A stretch of 64,000 bases of DNA from positions 221,210-285,209 of the forward strand of contig NZ_BAGL01000063.1 in the NCBI RefSeq assembly GCF_000308875.1, written 5' to 3'. The notes beneath the pieces were generated by a model that saw only the letters and a list, made by a program, of their open reading frames with translations, did no database searches and had not been told where the DNA came from. The translations under genes and the position numbers were made by a program. This document shows positions 17,802-25,812 of this stretch, piece after piece; position 1 is the first letter of the stretch; each line of letters begins with the position of its first letter. Source of the DNA: Nocardia transvalensis NBRC 15921. GTDB lineage: Bacteria > Actinomycetota > Actinomycetes > Mycobacteriales > Mycobacteriaceae.

Positions 17802-18208
17802 TGAGCACACCCGGTACCGCCGTCAGTGACGGCAACAAACTGGCTTGGATGCTCGAGGACCTCAACGTTCCCGGCGTCCGGTTCGCCGTCCTGCTCTCCG
17901 ACGACGGCCTGCGCATCGCGCAGGTCGGTGAGATCTCGATCGACGACGCCGAACGATTCGCGGCCGCCGCCTCCGGACTGCGGTCCCTGGGCAAGGCGCT
18001 CGGCGAGTTCTGCGGCGCGGCGAATTCGGTGCGGCAGAACATGACCGAGTACGACGACGGGATGATCTTCATCACCGCCGCCGGGGAGGGCGCGCTGATC
18101 GGCGTCTCCACCACCGCACAGGTGGACGTCAGTCTCGTCGCGCATCGGATGAACGAGCTCGCGGCACGCGTGGGCCGCGAACTGGGCAGCCTACCGCGCC
18201 AGCGGTAA
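17801..18208 (+). CDS. Roadblock/LC7 domain protein (CvnB)
   Basis: A 135-residue roadblock/LC7 protein. It begins with a helix NKLAWMLEDL, then the family strand-turn-strand VPGVRFAVLLSDDGLRIA and GEGALIGVSTT. Roadblock proteins are regulators of small GTPases, and here it would act on the CvnD GTPase. Its start codon overlaps the CvnA stop. A 242-base gap to the next conservon gene is longer than usual for these operons and includes a hairpin. Confidence 0.92.
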   Translation: MSTPGTAVSDGNKLAWMLEDLNVPGVRFAVLLSDDGLRIAQVGEISIDDAERFAAAASGLRSLGKALGEFCGAANSVRQNMTEYDDGMIFITAAGEGALIGVSTTAQVDVSLVAHRMNELAARVGRELGSLPRQR

Positions 18209-18214
18209 CCAAGG

Positions 18215-18267
18215 CCGTCACGAGCGAGCGACCACCGGGTACGGCCGAGCCGCTCGTTTCGTGACGG
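18215..18267 (+). terminator. Hairpin within the conservon, after cvnB
   Basis: CCGTCACGA (18215-18223) pairs with TCGTGACGG (18259-18267), with further pairing of GCGAGCG to CGCTCGT inside. It could be a partial terminator that lowers expression of the downstream GTPase and P450 genes, or a processing site. CGCTCGTGACG recurs near 18328 and 18392, offering alternative pairings. Confidence 0.45.
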
Positions 18268-18361
18268 ATCGGAGCACCACCCGAAGAGGAGCCATGAGGC
18301 GAGCGAACAGGGGGTCACCCCGCAGGCCCGCTCGTGACGCCGCCGAGCCTAGCGAGGTGAC

Positions 18362-18454
18362 ATGAGTGCGCGAACGAAGGACACAGCCAGGCACCCGCTC
18401 GTGACGATTTCGAGCCGGTTCACGACGACACCACACCGTGAGGTGAGGGTATGA
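18362..18454 (+). CDS. Possible 30-residue leader ORF coupled to cvnC
   Basis: ATG 18362 is preceded by GAGGTGAC and opens a 30-codon frame rich in Thr and Arg. Its TGA stop overlaps the cvnC start in ATGA. It may drive translational coupling of cvnC, or be chance. No homologue recognised. Confidence 0.25.
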   Translation: MSARTKDTARHPLVTISSRFTTTPHREVRV

Positions 18455-18801
18455 GCCGGCATCGGCGCGACCCCGATCTCGTCCGCGCGTATGTGCGCAC
18501 GGGCGGCCGGTCACGTGCGAGCCGGGTACTCGACCTGGTCACACTGGTGGTGGCGGCACACGACCCGGCGCCGGGCCTGAGCCCGGACGCCCGCCGGGTG
18601 ATGAGCGTGTGCAGCCGGCGCGGCGCGTTATCGATCGCCGAGATCGCCGCCTACCTGGATCTGCCACCCTCGGTGGTCAAAATCGTCGCGTCCGACCTGT
18701 TGGACAGCGGCCAACTGGTCAATCCGGCTCCTGCCGACCAGGTTCCGGAGCTTGCCCTGCTCGAGGAGGTACTCAATGGGCTCCGCGCTCTCGCCGTCTG
18801 A
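18451..18801 (+). CDS. DUF742 family protein (CvnC)
   Basis: A 116-residue DUF742 protein. The family pattern is clear: DPDLVRAYVRTGGRSR near the N terminus, LSPDARRVMSVCSRRGALSIAEIAAYLDLPPSVVKIVASDLLDSGQL forming a winged-helix-like unit, and a short C-terminal tail ELALLEEVLNGLRAL. It is the third component of conservon complexes; its biochemical role is not known. The GTPase gene starts inside its 3' end. Confidence 0.9.
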   Translation: MSRHRRDPDLVRAYVRTGGRSRASRVLDLVTLVVAAHDPAPGLSPDARRVMSVCSRRGALSIAEIAAYLDLPPSVVKIVASDLLDSGQLVNPAPADQVPELALLEEVLNGLRALAV

Positions 18802-19402
18802 GCGCCCGTCCGCGGTCGCGGACCGGACCGTCGACTATGTCCCCGAGACCGTGACCCGCTCGGTGAAGCTGCTGGTAGCGGGCAACTTCGGCGTCGGCAA
18901 GACCACCTTCGTCGACAGCGTGTCGGAGATCCGGCCACTGCGCACGGAGGAGACGATCACCGAGGCCAGCGTCGGCATCGACGATATGGCCGACCTACCC
19001 GGCAAGGTCACCACCACCGTCGCCATGGACTTCGGCCGCATCACGCTGAATCCGGAACTGGCGCTGTATCTGTTCGGCACACCCGGGCAGCGGCGGTTCC
19101 TCCCGCTGTGGGAGGAGCTGTCCCGCGGCGCGCTCGGCGCGCTGGTGCTGGTCGACACCCGGCGCATCGACAAGGCCGACGAGGTGCTCGCCGTGCTCGA
19201 GGAGCGCGGCGTGCCCTACTCGGTGGCGGTCAACGAGTTCGAGGGCGCGAAACGGTTTCCGCTGCACGAGATCCGGGAGGCGCTCGACCTCGAGCCCGAC
19301 ACCCCGCTGACCGCACTGGACGCGCGCGATCGCGGCCCGTGCCTGCGGTCGCTGATCACGCTCGTCGAATTCCTATTCCAACGTCTGGAGTCGCGCTCTT
19401 GA
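18776..19402 (+). CDS. Conservon small GTPase (CvnD)
   Basis: A 208-residue Ras-like ATP/GTP-binding protein. The P-loop is GNFGVGKTTF, the switch II region FGTPGQRRFLPLW, and the specificity region VAVNEFEGAKRF replaces the usual NKxD. GAGGAGG lies six bases before ATG 18776, which overlaps cvnC by 26 bases. In conservons this GTPase is thought to cycle under control of the kinase-like CvnA and roadblock CvnB. The stop codon overlaps the first P450 start. Confidence 0.92.
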   Translation: MGSALSPSERPSAVADRTVDYVPETVTRSVKLLVAGNFGVGKTTFVDSVSEIRPLRTEETITEASVGIDDMADLPGKVTTTVAMDFGRITLNPELALYLFGTPGQRRFLPLWEELSRGALGALVLVDTRRIDKADEVLAVLEERGVPYSVAVNEFEGAKRFPLHEIREALDLEPDTPLTALDARDRGPCLRSLITLVEFLFQRLESRS

Positions 19403-20646
19403 CACAGCCGCCGGTTCGTACCAGCTCATGCCCGGTTCCGCACGGGTCGCCGGTCGACACCGACGGTCCGCGCGTTCCGCTGTACACCGCCGAATTCGCG
19501 GCCGATCCGCAGGCCGCGTACCGGGATATGCGGCGGCGCTTCGGTTCCCTGGCACCGGTGGATCTGGCGCCCGACGTGCCGGCGACGCTGGTGATCGGGT
19601 ACCGCACCGCGGTGCGGATCCTGAACGATCCCGAGCACTTCCCCGCCGATCCGCGCATCTGGCAGCGGACGGCCCCGGCCGACTCCCCCGTCATGCCGAT
19701 GCTGGAGTGGCGGCCGAACGCCATTCGCAGCGCGGGGGCGGACCACGAGCGGTACCGCCAGGCCAACGTGGCGGCCATCGACGGGGTGGATCTGCACGCG
19801 CTGCACGCGACCGTGGAACGCATCGCCGTCCCGCTGATCAACTCCTTCTGCGAGACAGGGTCGGCCGAGCTGATCCACCAGTACGCCTTCCCGCTGACCT
19901 TCGAGGTCCTCAACGCGATGCTGGGCTGCACCGCCGACATCGGGCAGCGGGTCGCCCGCGGGATGGCGATGATCTTCGAGGGCATCGAGGCCGAGAAGGG
20001 CAACGAGATGCTCAGCCAGGCGCTGCTCGAACTGGTCACCCTGAAGCGCGCCGAACCCGGCGACGACATCGTCTCGCGGCTGCTCGCACACGAGAACCGC
20101 CTCGACGATATGGAAATGATCCACCAGCTGGTCACCCTCTACGGCGCGGGGATCGAGCCGCAGCAGAACCTCATCGTCAACACGCTGCTGCTGATGATGA
20201 CCGACGACCGCTTCGCGGGAAATCTGCTCGGCGGCAGCCTGTCCACCCGCGACGCGCTCGACGAGGTGCTGTTCACCGACCCGCCGATGGCCAACTACTG
20301 CATCACGTTCCCGCGCCAGCCCGTGCTCATCGACGACGTCTGGCTACCCGCGCACCACCCGGTGGTCATCAGCATGTCGGGAGCCAACAACGACCCCGCG
20401 GTCGGCGCGCGCGAATTCACCGACAACCGGTCGCATCTGGCGTGGAGCGTCGGCCCGCACGCCTGCCCGGCCCGGTCGGTCGCGTATCTGGTGGTGCAGG
20501 ACGCCATCGATCAGCTGCTCGACGCGCTGCCGGAGTTGCAGCTCGCCGTCCCCGCGCACGAATTGACGTGGCGCCCGGGTCCTTTCCATCGTGCACTGGC
20601 AGGGTTGCCGGTCAGCTTCCCCCAATCTCCACCGTTGCACGTGTAG
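19399..20646 (+). CDS. Conservon cytochrome P450, CYP157-like, lacking the ExxR motif
   Basis: A 415-residue P450 homologue starting at TTG 19399, which overlaps the GTPase stop and has GGAG nine bases upstream. The heme-ligand loop is WSVGPHACPARS with Cys356, lacking the usual Phe and second Gly. In place of ExxR the K-helix reads DEVLFTDPP (288-296), and the I-helix reads YGAGIEPQQ (248-256) without the acid-threonine pair. This agrees with the Streptomyces CYP157 family, conservon P450s noted for the missing ExxR. Fold is credible but monooxygenase activity is uncertain; it may act as a heme or redox sensor for the GTPase complex. Confidence 0.9.
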   Translation: MTQPPVRTSSCPVPHGSPVDTDGPRVPLYTAEFAADPQAAYRDMRRRFGSLAPVDLAPDVPATLVIGYRTAVRILNDPEHFPADPRIWQRTAPADSPVMPMLEWRPNAIRSAGADHERYRQANVAAIDGVDLHALHATVERIAVPLINSFCETGSAELIHQYAFPLTFEVLNAMLGCTADIGQRVARGMAMIFEGIEAEKGNEMLSQALLELVTLKRAEPGDDIVSRLLAHENRLDDMEMIHQLVTLYGAGIEPQQNLIVNTLLLMMTDDRFAGNLLGGSLSTRDALDEVLFTDPPMANYCITFPRQPVLIDDVWLPAHHPVVISMSGANNDPAVGAREFTDNRSHLAWSVGPHACPARSVAYLVVQDAIDQLLDALPELQLAVPAHELTWRPGPFHRALAGLPVSFPQSPPLHV

Positions 20647-20659
20647 TGAGGAGACCACG

Positions 20660-21883
20660 ATGGAGCAACAACCCCTGGTCCTGGATCCGACGGGGCACGA
20701 TATCCAGGGTGAGGCCGCGCGCATTCGCGAACGGGGACCGATCACGCGGGTAGCGCTGCCCGGCGGGATCGAGGCATGGTCGGTGACCGATGCCGCGTTA
20801 CTGAGGAAGCTGCTGACCGATTCGCGGGTGTCGAAGGACGCTCGTCAGCACTGGCCCCAATTCATCAACGGCGAAGTCCCGCAGGACTGGCCACTGTTCA
20901 CCTGGGTCGCGGTGAACAACATGTTCACCGCCTACGGGGCCGACCACCGGCGACTGCGGAAGCTGGTCTCGCCCGCCTTCACCCATCGCCGCACGCAGGC
21001 CATGCGCCCGCGCATCGAGGCCATCACCGCCGACCTGCTGGACCGGCTGGCCGCTACGCCGTCCGGCGACGCCGTCGATCTGCGGGAGGGGTATGCCTAC
21101 CCGCTGCCGATCCAGGTGATCTCCGAGCTGATGGGCGTGCCGGAGGAGCTGCATCCGGGCCTGCGCACGTGTGTCGACGGTATCTTCGACACCTCGCTGA
21201 CTCCCGAACAGTCGCAGGCGAATTACCTGGAGATGTACCGGATCCTCGGGGAGCTGGTCGTCTTCCGCCGCGACCACCCCGCCGACGACATGACCAGCCT
21301 GCTGATCTCGCATCGCGACGAGGAGGACGGCTCGCAGCTCGCCGAGCAGGAGTTGATCGACACCCTGCTGCTGGTCATCAGCGCCGGACACGAGACCACG
21401 GTCAACCTGCTCGACCAGGCGATCTACCTGCTGCTCACCCGGCCCGAGCAACGCGCGAAGCTGGACTCCGGGGAGGTCCCGTGGGAGGAGCTGGTCGAGG
21501 AGGCGCTGCGGTTCGAGGCGCCGGTCGCGAATCTGCCGCTGCGGTACGCGGTCGAGGATCTCGAGATCGACGGCCTGCGCATCGCCAAGGGTGAACCCAT
21601 CCTGGCCACCTACGCCGCCGCCAACCGCGACCCGAAGCTGTACGGCGACACCGCCGACGAGTTCGACGTCACCCGCCCCACCAAGGATCACCTGGCCTTC
21701 GGCTACGGCGCCCACCACTGCCTGGGCGCCCCGCTCGCACGGCTGGAGGCGACGGTCGCCCTCCCCGCGATCTTCCGTCGCTTCCCGGACATGCGCCTGG
21801 CCACCGACGCGGGCGACCTGGGCACGGTCGCGAGCTTCATCTCCAACGGCCACCGCCGCCTACCCGTCTACCTGGCCCAGTAG
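20660..21883 (+). CDS. Cytochrome P450, CYP154-like
   Basis: A 407-residue canonical bacterial P450. The I-helix motif AGHETT is at 242-247, ExxR is EALR at 281-284, and the heme loop FGYGAHHCLGAPLAR holds Cys354. GAGGAG stands seven bases before ATG 20660, 13 bases after the preceding P450. Adjacent CYP157-CYP154 pairs are a known arrangement in Streptomyces conservons. Substrate unknown; family members hydroxylate steroids, macrolides and flavonoids. No ferredoxin gene is in the window, so the electron donor is elsewhere. Confidence 0.94.
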   Translation: MEQQPLVLDPTGHDIQGEAARIRERGPITRVALPGGIEAWSVTDAALLRKLLTDSRVSKDARQHWPQFINGEVPQDWPLFTWVAVNNMFTAYGADHRRLRKLVSPAFTHRRTQAMRPRIEAITADLLDRLAATPSGDAVDLREGYAYPLPIQVISELMGVPEELHPGLRTCVDGIFDTSLTPEQSQANYLEMYRILGELVVFRRDHPADDMTSLLISHRDEEDGSQLAEQELIDTLLLVISAGHETTVNLLDQAIYLLLTRPEQRAKLDSGEVPWEELVEEALRFEAPVANLPLRYAVEDLEIDGLRIAKGEPILATYAAANRDPKLYGDTADEFDVTRPTKDHLAFGYGAHHCLGAPLARLEATVALPAIFRRFPDMRLATDAGDLGTVASFISNGHRRLPVYLAQ

Positions 21884-21969
21884 CACTCCCGCCTCCCCGA
21901 CCCACACCCGTTGCGCGGCAAACCTTCCGTCGCGCAACGGGTGCCTTGTCGTACCGCATGTTCTTCCTT

Positions 21970-21994
21970 TTCCCGGCATGCTTTTGGCCGGGAA
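21970..21994. repeat. Dispersed hairpin element (forward copy)
   Basis: Single full copy of the CCGGCCAAAAGCATGCCGG family, between the convergent P450 and lysR genes. Its last base is one base from the lysR stop codon (21996-21998), so it would form a hairpin right after lysR. Confidence 0.85.
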
Positions 21995-21995
21995 C

Positions 21996-22853
21996 TCACG
22001 AGCTGTGCAAGGCAGACAACAAGGTTGTGAGAATCGGCGACGGGCGCATATCACTGCGCAGGACCGCCGACACCGGAACCCGCAGCGGACGCCCGGCGGA
22101 GCGCAGGGCCGCGATTCCCTCGGCGGGTGTGTCGGCGTAGAGGATGGTCCAGGCGTCCGGCCGGTTGACCAGTTCCATGGTGGCGGTGTGGTCCGGCGGG
22201 ATCGGCGGGCCGAAGGCCGGCCGGGTGGGCAGATCGGCGAACGCGTTCCGGACGACGTTGTGGAGGAGGACCTGTTCCTGTTCCGGCGGGAGCAACAGCG
22301 GATAATTTCCCAATTCCGCGAGCGTGACATTCTCTCGTCCGGCCAGCGGGTGCGCCGTCGAGACGGCGATCACGAGGTCCTCCACCCATAGCTCCTCGAC
22401 CGTCAGACCGGGCTGATCGACGCTGCCGCGGATGAGAGCGAGATCACAATCGCCGTCCGCGACCGCGGCGATGCGCTGCCGGAAGGGTTTGATCACGAAC
22501 TCGATCTCCGCACCCGGATGCGCCTCACGCGCACCCGCGATGGCCGACAGCGATCTTGTTGCGAAGGACATGTTCGCGGCCAGGCGAATTCGCGGCCCGG
22601 ACGACCGCACAGCTGCGCGAATGGCCGATTCCAGGCTCAGCATTTGCTTCGCAAGGGGAAGTAGCCGAGTCGTTGCATCGGTCGGGACAACCGATCTCGT
22701 CGAGCGCTCGAAGAGTTGCACACCAAGATCATGTTCGAGCCGGGCGATCTGATGGCTGATAGCCGATTGCGATATGAAGCACCGCTGGGCCGCCCGGCTG
22801 AAGCTGAGCTCCTCGCACACGGCCACGAAGTAGGACAGCTGCCGCAGTTCCAT
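21996..22853 (-). CDS. LysR family transcriptional regulator
   Basis: A 285-residue LysR protein. The N-terminal helix-turn-helix is MELRQLSYFVAVCEELSFSRAAQRCFISQSAISHQIARLE; the effector domain follows from about residue 90. ATG 22853 is chosen over ATG 22865 because GGAG is well spaced before it and the product begins with the family-typical MELRQL. It is divergent from ndh with a 111-base intergenic region holding a LysR-like box, so regulation of ndh and itself is likely. Inducer unknown. Confidence 0.92.
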   Translation of the reverse strand: MELRQLSYFVAVCEELSFSRAAQRCFISQSAISHQIARLEHDLGVQLFERSTRSVVPTDATTRLLPLAKQMLSLESAIRAAVRSSGPRIRLAANMSFATRSLSAIAGAREAHPGAEIEFVIKPFRQRIAAVADGDCDLALIRGSVDQPGLTVEELWVEDLVIAVSTAHPLAGRENVTLAELGNYPLLLPPEQEQVLLHNVVRNAFADLPTRPAFGPPIPPDHTATMELVNRPDAWTILYADTPAEGIAALRSAGRPLRVPVSAVLRSDMRPSPILTTLLSALHSS

Positions 22854-22880
22854 CAAGATCTCCATTCATGAACGATCCAG

Positions 22881-22900
22881 ATAAGACTCATCTAAATTAT
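22881..22900. promoter_or_regulatory. LysR-type box between lysR and ndh
   Basis: ATAA (22881-22884) and TTAT (22897-22900) form a T-N11-A type interrupted dyad in the divergent intergenic region, 64 bases before ndh. Supported only by pattern and location. Confidence 0.4.
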
Positions 22901-22964
22901 GCGCCCTGACCCCTGGAACATCTACGTTCCGAATCACGGTTACTAATGACAGAAGGAGGCTGTC

Positions 22965-24257
22965 ATGCAACACGTGGATGCGGGAATCGAAACCGCTGAG
23001 GTAGTCATCGTCGGTTCGGGCTTCGGCGGACTCGCCGCCGCGAAGCAGCTGAGCAAGTCGGGGGTCAACTACGTACTCATCTCGAGCACGCCCGAACATC
23101 TGTTTCAGCCGCTGCTCTACCAAGTAGCGACCGGTGTGCTGCCCAGCACGGACATCGCCCCGCCGATCGCGCAGATCCTGCACCGGCACAAGGGCGCCGA
23201 CGTGCGGCAGGGCAAGGTCGTCGATATCGATGCCGACGGCGCGGTGCTCACCTACGAGACGGCGGACGGCCCACGCCGGATCCGCTACGGCTCGCTGATC
23301 GCCGCCACCGGCGCCAACCAGTCCTATTTCGGCCGTGACGATTTCGCCGAGAAGACCTATTCGCTGAAGACCATCGACGACGCCAAGCGGCTGCGCACGC
23401 AGATCGAGCGGGTGTTCGCCGAGGCGGCGACCGCCGATCCCGATTCGCGCGAGCGGTTGCTGAGCTTCGTGGTCGTCGGCGCCGGCCCGACGGGCGTCGA
23501 GGTCGCCGGTCAGCTCAAGGAACTCGCGAAAAGGTACTACCACCAGGAGATCTCGGTGTCGCTGGTGGAGGGCGCCCCGGCCGTGCTGCCCCCGTTCGGC
23601 GGCAGCCTGTCGCAGTACGCGCGAGAGTCGCTGGCGCGCAACGGCGTCGAGGTGCTGCTGGATACCTTCGTCACCGATATCGAGGCGGGCAAGGTCACGG
23701 TCAAGACCAAGGACGGCGTGGAGCGCGGCATCGGCGCGGAGACCGTGGTCTGGTCGGCCGGTGTGCAGGCGGGCGGCTTCGCGAAGCTGCTGGCCGAGGC
23801 GACCGGTTGCGAGACCGACCGCGCCGGCCGGCTGCTGATCAACCAGGACTGCACCGTGGGCGGGCATGCCGACATCTACGCGATCGGCGATATGACCTCG
23901 CTCAACGGCTACCCCGGGCAGTCGCCGACGGCGATGCAGGAGGGCCGCCACGTCGCCGACATCATCCGGCGCAAGAAGCAGGCCGGCACCCCCTTCGTGT
24001 ACTGGGACAAGGGGTCGATGGCGGTGATCAGCCGGTTCAGCGCGGTCACCAAGCTGAACGACAAGATCAAGTTCACCGGACTGGTCGCGTGGGTGACGTG
24101 GCTGGCGGTGCACCTGTTCTATCTGGTCGGCTTCCGCAACCGCTTCGTGGCGGTGATGTCGTGGCTGGTGGCATTCATCGGCAGCGGGCGGCCCGGATTC
24201 AACGAGGAGAAGTCCGGCGGGGCGCAGGCTCCCGAATCGCCGCGGAAAGCGGCCTAG
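22965..24257 (+). CDS. ndh: Type II NADH dehydrogenase
   Basis: A 430-residue single-subunit NADH:quinone oxidoreductase. The FAD dinucleotide fold is VVIVGSGFGGLAAAKQL; the NADH fold is FVVVGAGPTGVEVAGQL; the second FAD contact is ADIYAIGDMTSL, and AMQEGRHVADII with the C-terminal hydrophobic GLVAWVTWLAVHLFYLVGFRNR forms the membrane anchor. It oxidises NADH at the cytoplasmic face and reduces menaquinone without pumping protons. AAGGAGG lies before ATG 22965. A strong bidirectional hairpin follows. Confidence 0.95.
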   Translation: MQHVDAGIETAEVVIVGSGFGGLAAAKQLSKSGVNYVLISSTPEHLFQPLLYQVATGVLPSTDIAPPIAQILHRHKGADVRQGKVVDIDADGAVLTYETADGPRRIRYGSLIAATGANQSYFGRDDFAEKTYSLKTIDDAKRLRTQIERVFAEAATADPDSRERLLSFVVVGAGPTGVEVAGQLKELAKRYYHQEISVSLVEGAPAVLPPFGGSLSQYARESLARNGVEVLLDTFVTDIEAGKVTVKTKDGVERGIGAETVVWSAGVQAGGFAKLLAEATGCETDRAGRLLINQDCTVGGHADIYAIGDMTSLNGYPGQSPTAMQEGRHVADIIRRKKQAGTPFVYWDKGSMAVISRFSAVTKLNDKIKFTGLVAWVTWLAVHLFYLVGFRNRFVAVMSWLVAFIGSGRPGFNEEKSGGAQAPESPRKAA

Positions 24258-24273
24258 TCGCACAACAGCTCGG

Positions 24274-24303
24274 ACCCTCCGACGCCGCGAGGCCTCGGAG
24301 GGT
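24274..24303. terminator. Bidirectional terminator between ndh and SDR genes
   Basis: ACCCTCCGA (24274-24282) pairs with TCGGAGGGT (24295-24303), loop of 12 bases, followed by TTCG. It lies between two convergent genes. Confidence 0.75.
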
Positions 24304-24327
24304 TTCGTCGTTGCGGGGTGGGTCGTC

Positions 24328-25032
24328 CTACGCCGCGCGTTCCACCTCCTGGTCCGTCGTCGCCATCTCGAACAGTTCCTCCGCCAGCACGTCCGGTTCG
24401 ACGCGCGGCACCTCGTTGGGCTCCACCGCGGCGAAATGCCCGGAGTCGTACAGCCGCTGGGCCGCACTCGTCTCGATCAGCCTGTCGATCAGCAGGGTAC
24501 CGACGCGCACACCCTGGGAACGCACCTGCTCGTCCACGGCGTACAGATAGTTCAGCAGGCCCGACTGCGGCACACCCACGCTGGCGAGCGCCGCCTGCGG
24601 CCGCCGCGCCACGCTCCCCTGCGCGATCAGCGCGGCGCCGGAGCCCCGCTCGGCCATCCCCGGGAGCAGCGCGTGCAGGATCCGGATCGGCGTCGTCAGC
24701 CGCAGGGGCAGCCACGACAGCATGGTGTCGACGTCCAGCGACAGCGCGTCGACCGGCAGGTGGGTGACATCGCCGGGGCTGTAGACCACGACGTCCGGAA
24801 TGCCGTGGCGCTGCCGCAGCTCGGCCAGGGCGGCATCGACCTGAGCGTCGTCGGCCAGGTCGGCGAGCAACACGTCGGCGTCGATGCCGTCGGCGGCCAG
24901 GGCGCCGCGCACCCGGTCCAGCGTGCCGGGATTGCGCGCGATCAGCGTGACCGAGTACCCGGCGCGGCCGAATCGGCGCGCGGCCGCCAGGCCGAGGGCG
25001 GGACCGGCGCCGAAAATCGCCAGATGGGGCAT
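24328..25032 (-). CDS. Atypical short-chain dehydrogenase/reductase-like protein
   Basis: A 234-residue Rossmann protein. The nucleotide loop is IFGAGPALGLAAARRFG and DLADDAQVDAAL corresponds to the SDR motif after strand 3. In the region where SDRs have Tyr-X3-Lys the sequence reads SVGVPQSGLLNYLYAV, with no Lys, so normal SDR catalysis is doubtful. ATG 25032 has GGAG seven bases upstream; ATG 25044 is an alternative. It is divergent from a TetR gene with twin palindromes between them, so it is the likely target of that repressor. Confidence 0.85.
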   Translation of the reverse strand: MPHLAIFGAGPALGLAAARRFGRAGYSVTLIARNPGTLDRVRGALAADGIDADVLLADLADDAQVDAALAELRQRHGIPDVVVYSPGDVTHLPVDALSLDVDTMLSWLPLRLTTPIRILHALLPGMAERGSGAALIAQGSVARRPQAALASVGVPQSGLLNYLYAVDEQVRSQGVRVGTLLIDRLIETSAAQRLYDSGHFAAVEPNEVPRVEPDVLAEELFEMATTDQEVERAA

Positions 25033-25051
25033 GGCCGTCTCCATTCTTCCA

Positions 25052-25096
25052 GTTAAGTTGAGAACCCACTCAATTTGAGCGGACTCTCAACTTAAC
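25052..25096. promoter_or_regulatory. Twin TetR operators TTGAG-N6-CTCAA
   Basis: Two identical 16-base palindromes TTGAG-N6-CTCAA (25058-25073 and 25075-25090) lie one base apart, enclosed in a larger inverted repeat of GTTAAGTTGAGA (25052-25063) and TCTCAACTTAAC (25085-25096). They fill the region between the divergent SDR and tetR genes, the expected place for the TetR protein to bind. Confidence 0.75.
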
Positions 25097-25135
25097 CCGA
25101 AATCGAGAGGGTGTTCAACTTGTTAGGCTGAGGCC

Positions 25136-25801
25136 ATGGTCGATGTGATCGAGCCGGGTCGGGACGGCGCCCCGCCGCGCCCGCGCCGCCGCGACGCCCG
25201 GGACAATCGCGAGCGCATCGCGGCCGCCGCGAAGGATCGCTTCACCCGGGAGGGGCTCGAGGCCTCGCTCAACGCCATCGCCCGCGAGGCGGGTGTCAGC
25301 ATCGGCACGCTCTACAACCACTTCCCCACCCGCGAGGCGCTGATCAACGAGACTATGCTGGACTGCGTCGAACGTTCGGTGGTGCTCGCGGAGAACGCGT
25401 TACGCGCCCCCGATCCCTGGACCGGCCTGGTCGACCACCTGACGATGCTGGCCGAATGGCAGGCCGCCGATCGCGGGTTCACCGATATCTGCGTGTATTC
25501 GCTACCGGCCGAGAGTCCGGTCGAGCAGGCGAAACATCGGGGGCACACGCTGTTTCAGCAGCTGATCGCGCGGGCCCGGGAATCCGGGGCGCTGCGCGCC
25601 GATGTCGACGTTCCCGATATCGGGCTCATGCTGTGGGCCGTGGTGCGGGCCACGGAGGGTATTCGCGCGGCGGCTCCCGACGCCTGGCGCCGCCACCTGG
25701 CGATCCTCCTGGACGGTCTGCGCGCCGACGCCGCCCGGCCGCTGCCGGGAGCGCCGCTGCCCGCCGAGTTACTGCGCACCGCAATGACGATCGGCCGGTA
25801 G
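25136..25801 (+). CDS. TetR family transcriptional regulator
   Basis: A 221-residue TetR repressor. The helix-turn-helix region reads ASLNAIAREAGVSIGTLYNHFPTREALI (residues ~43-70) and is followed by the TetR_C ligand domain, with GLMLWAVVRATEG near the end. It is divergent from the SDR gene and probably represses both through the twin palindromes. TAGGCT followed six bases later by ATG 25136 suggests a leaderless message. Ligand unknown. Confidence 0.92.
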   Translation: MVDVIEPGRDGAPPRPRRRDARDNRERIAAAAKDRFTREGLEASLNAIAREAGVSIGTLYNHFPTREALINETMLDCVERSVVLAENALRAPDPWTGLVDHLTMLAEWQAADRGFTDICVYSLPAESPVEQAKHRGHTLFQQLIARARESGALRADVDVPDIGLMLWAVVRATEGIRAAAPDAWRRHLAILLDGLRADAARPLPGAPLPAELLRTAMTIGR

Positions 25802-25812
25802 CGGGCGGCAGG

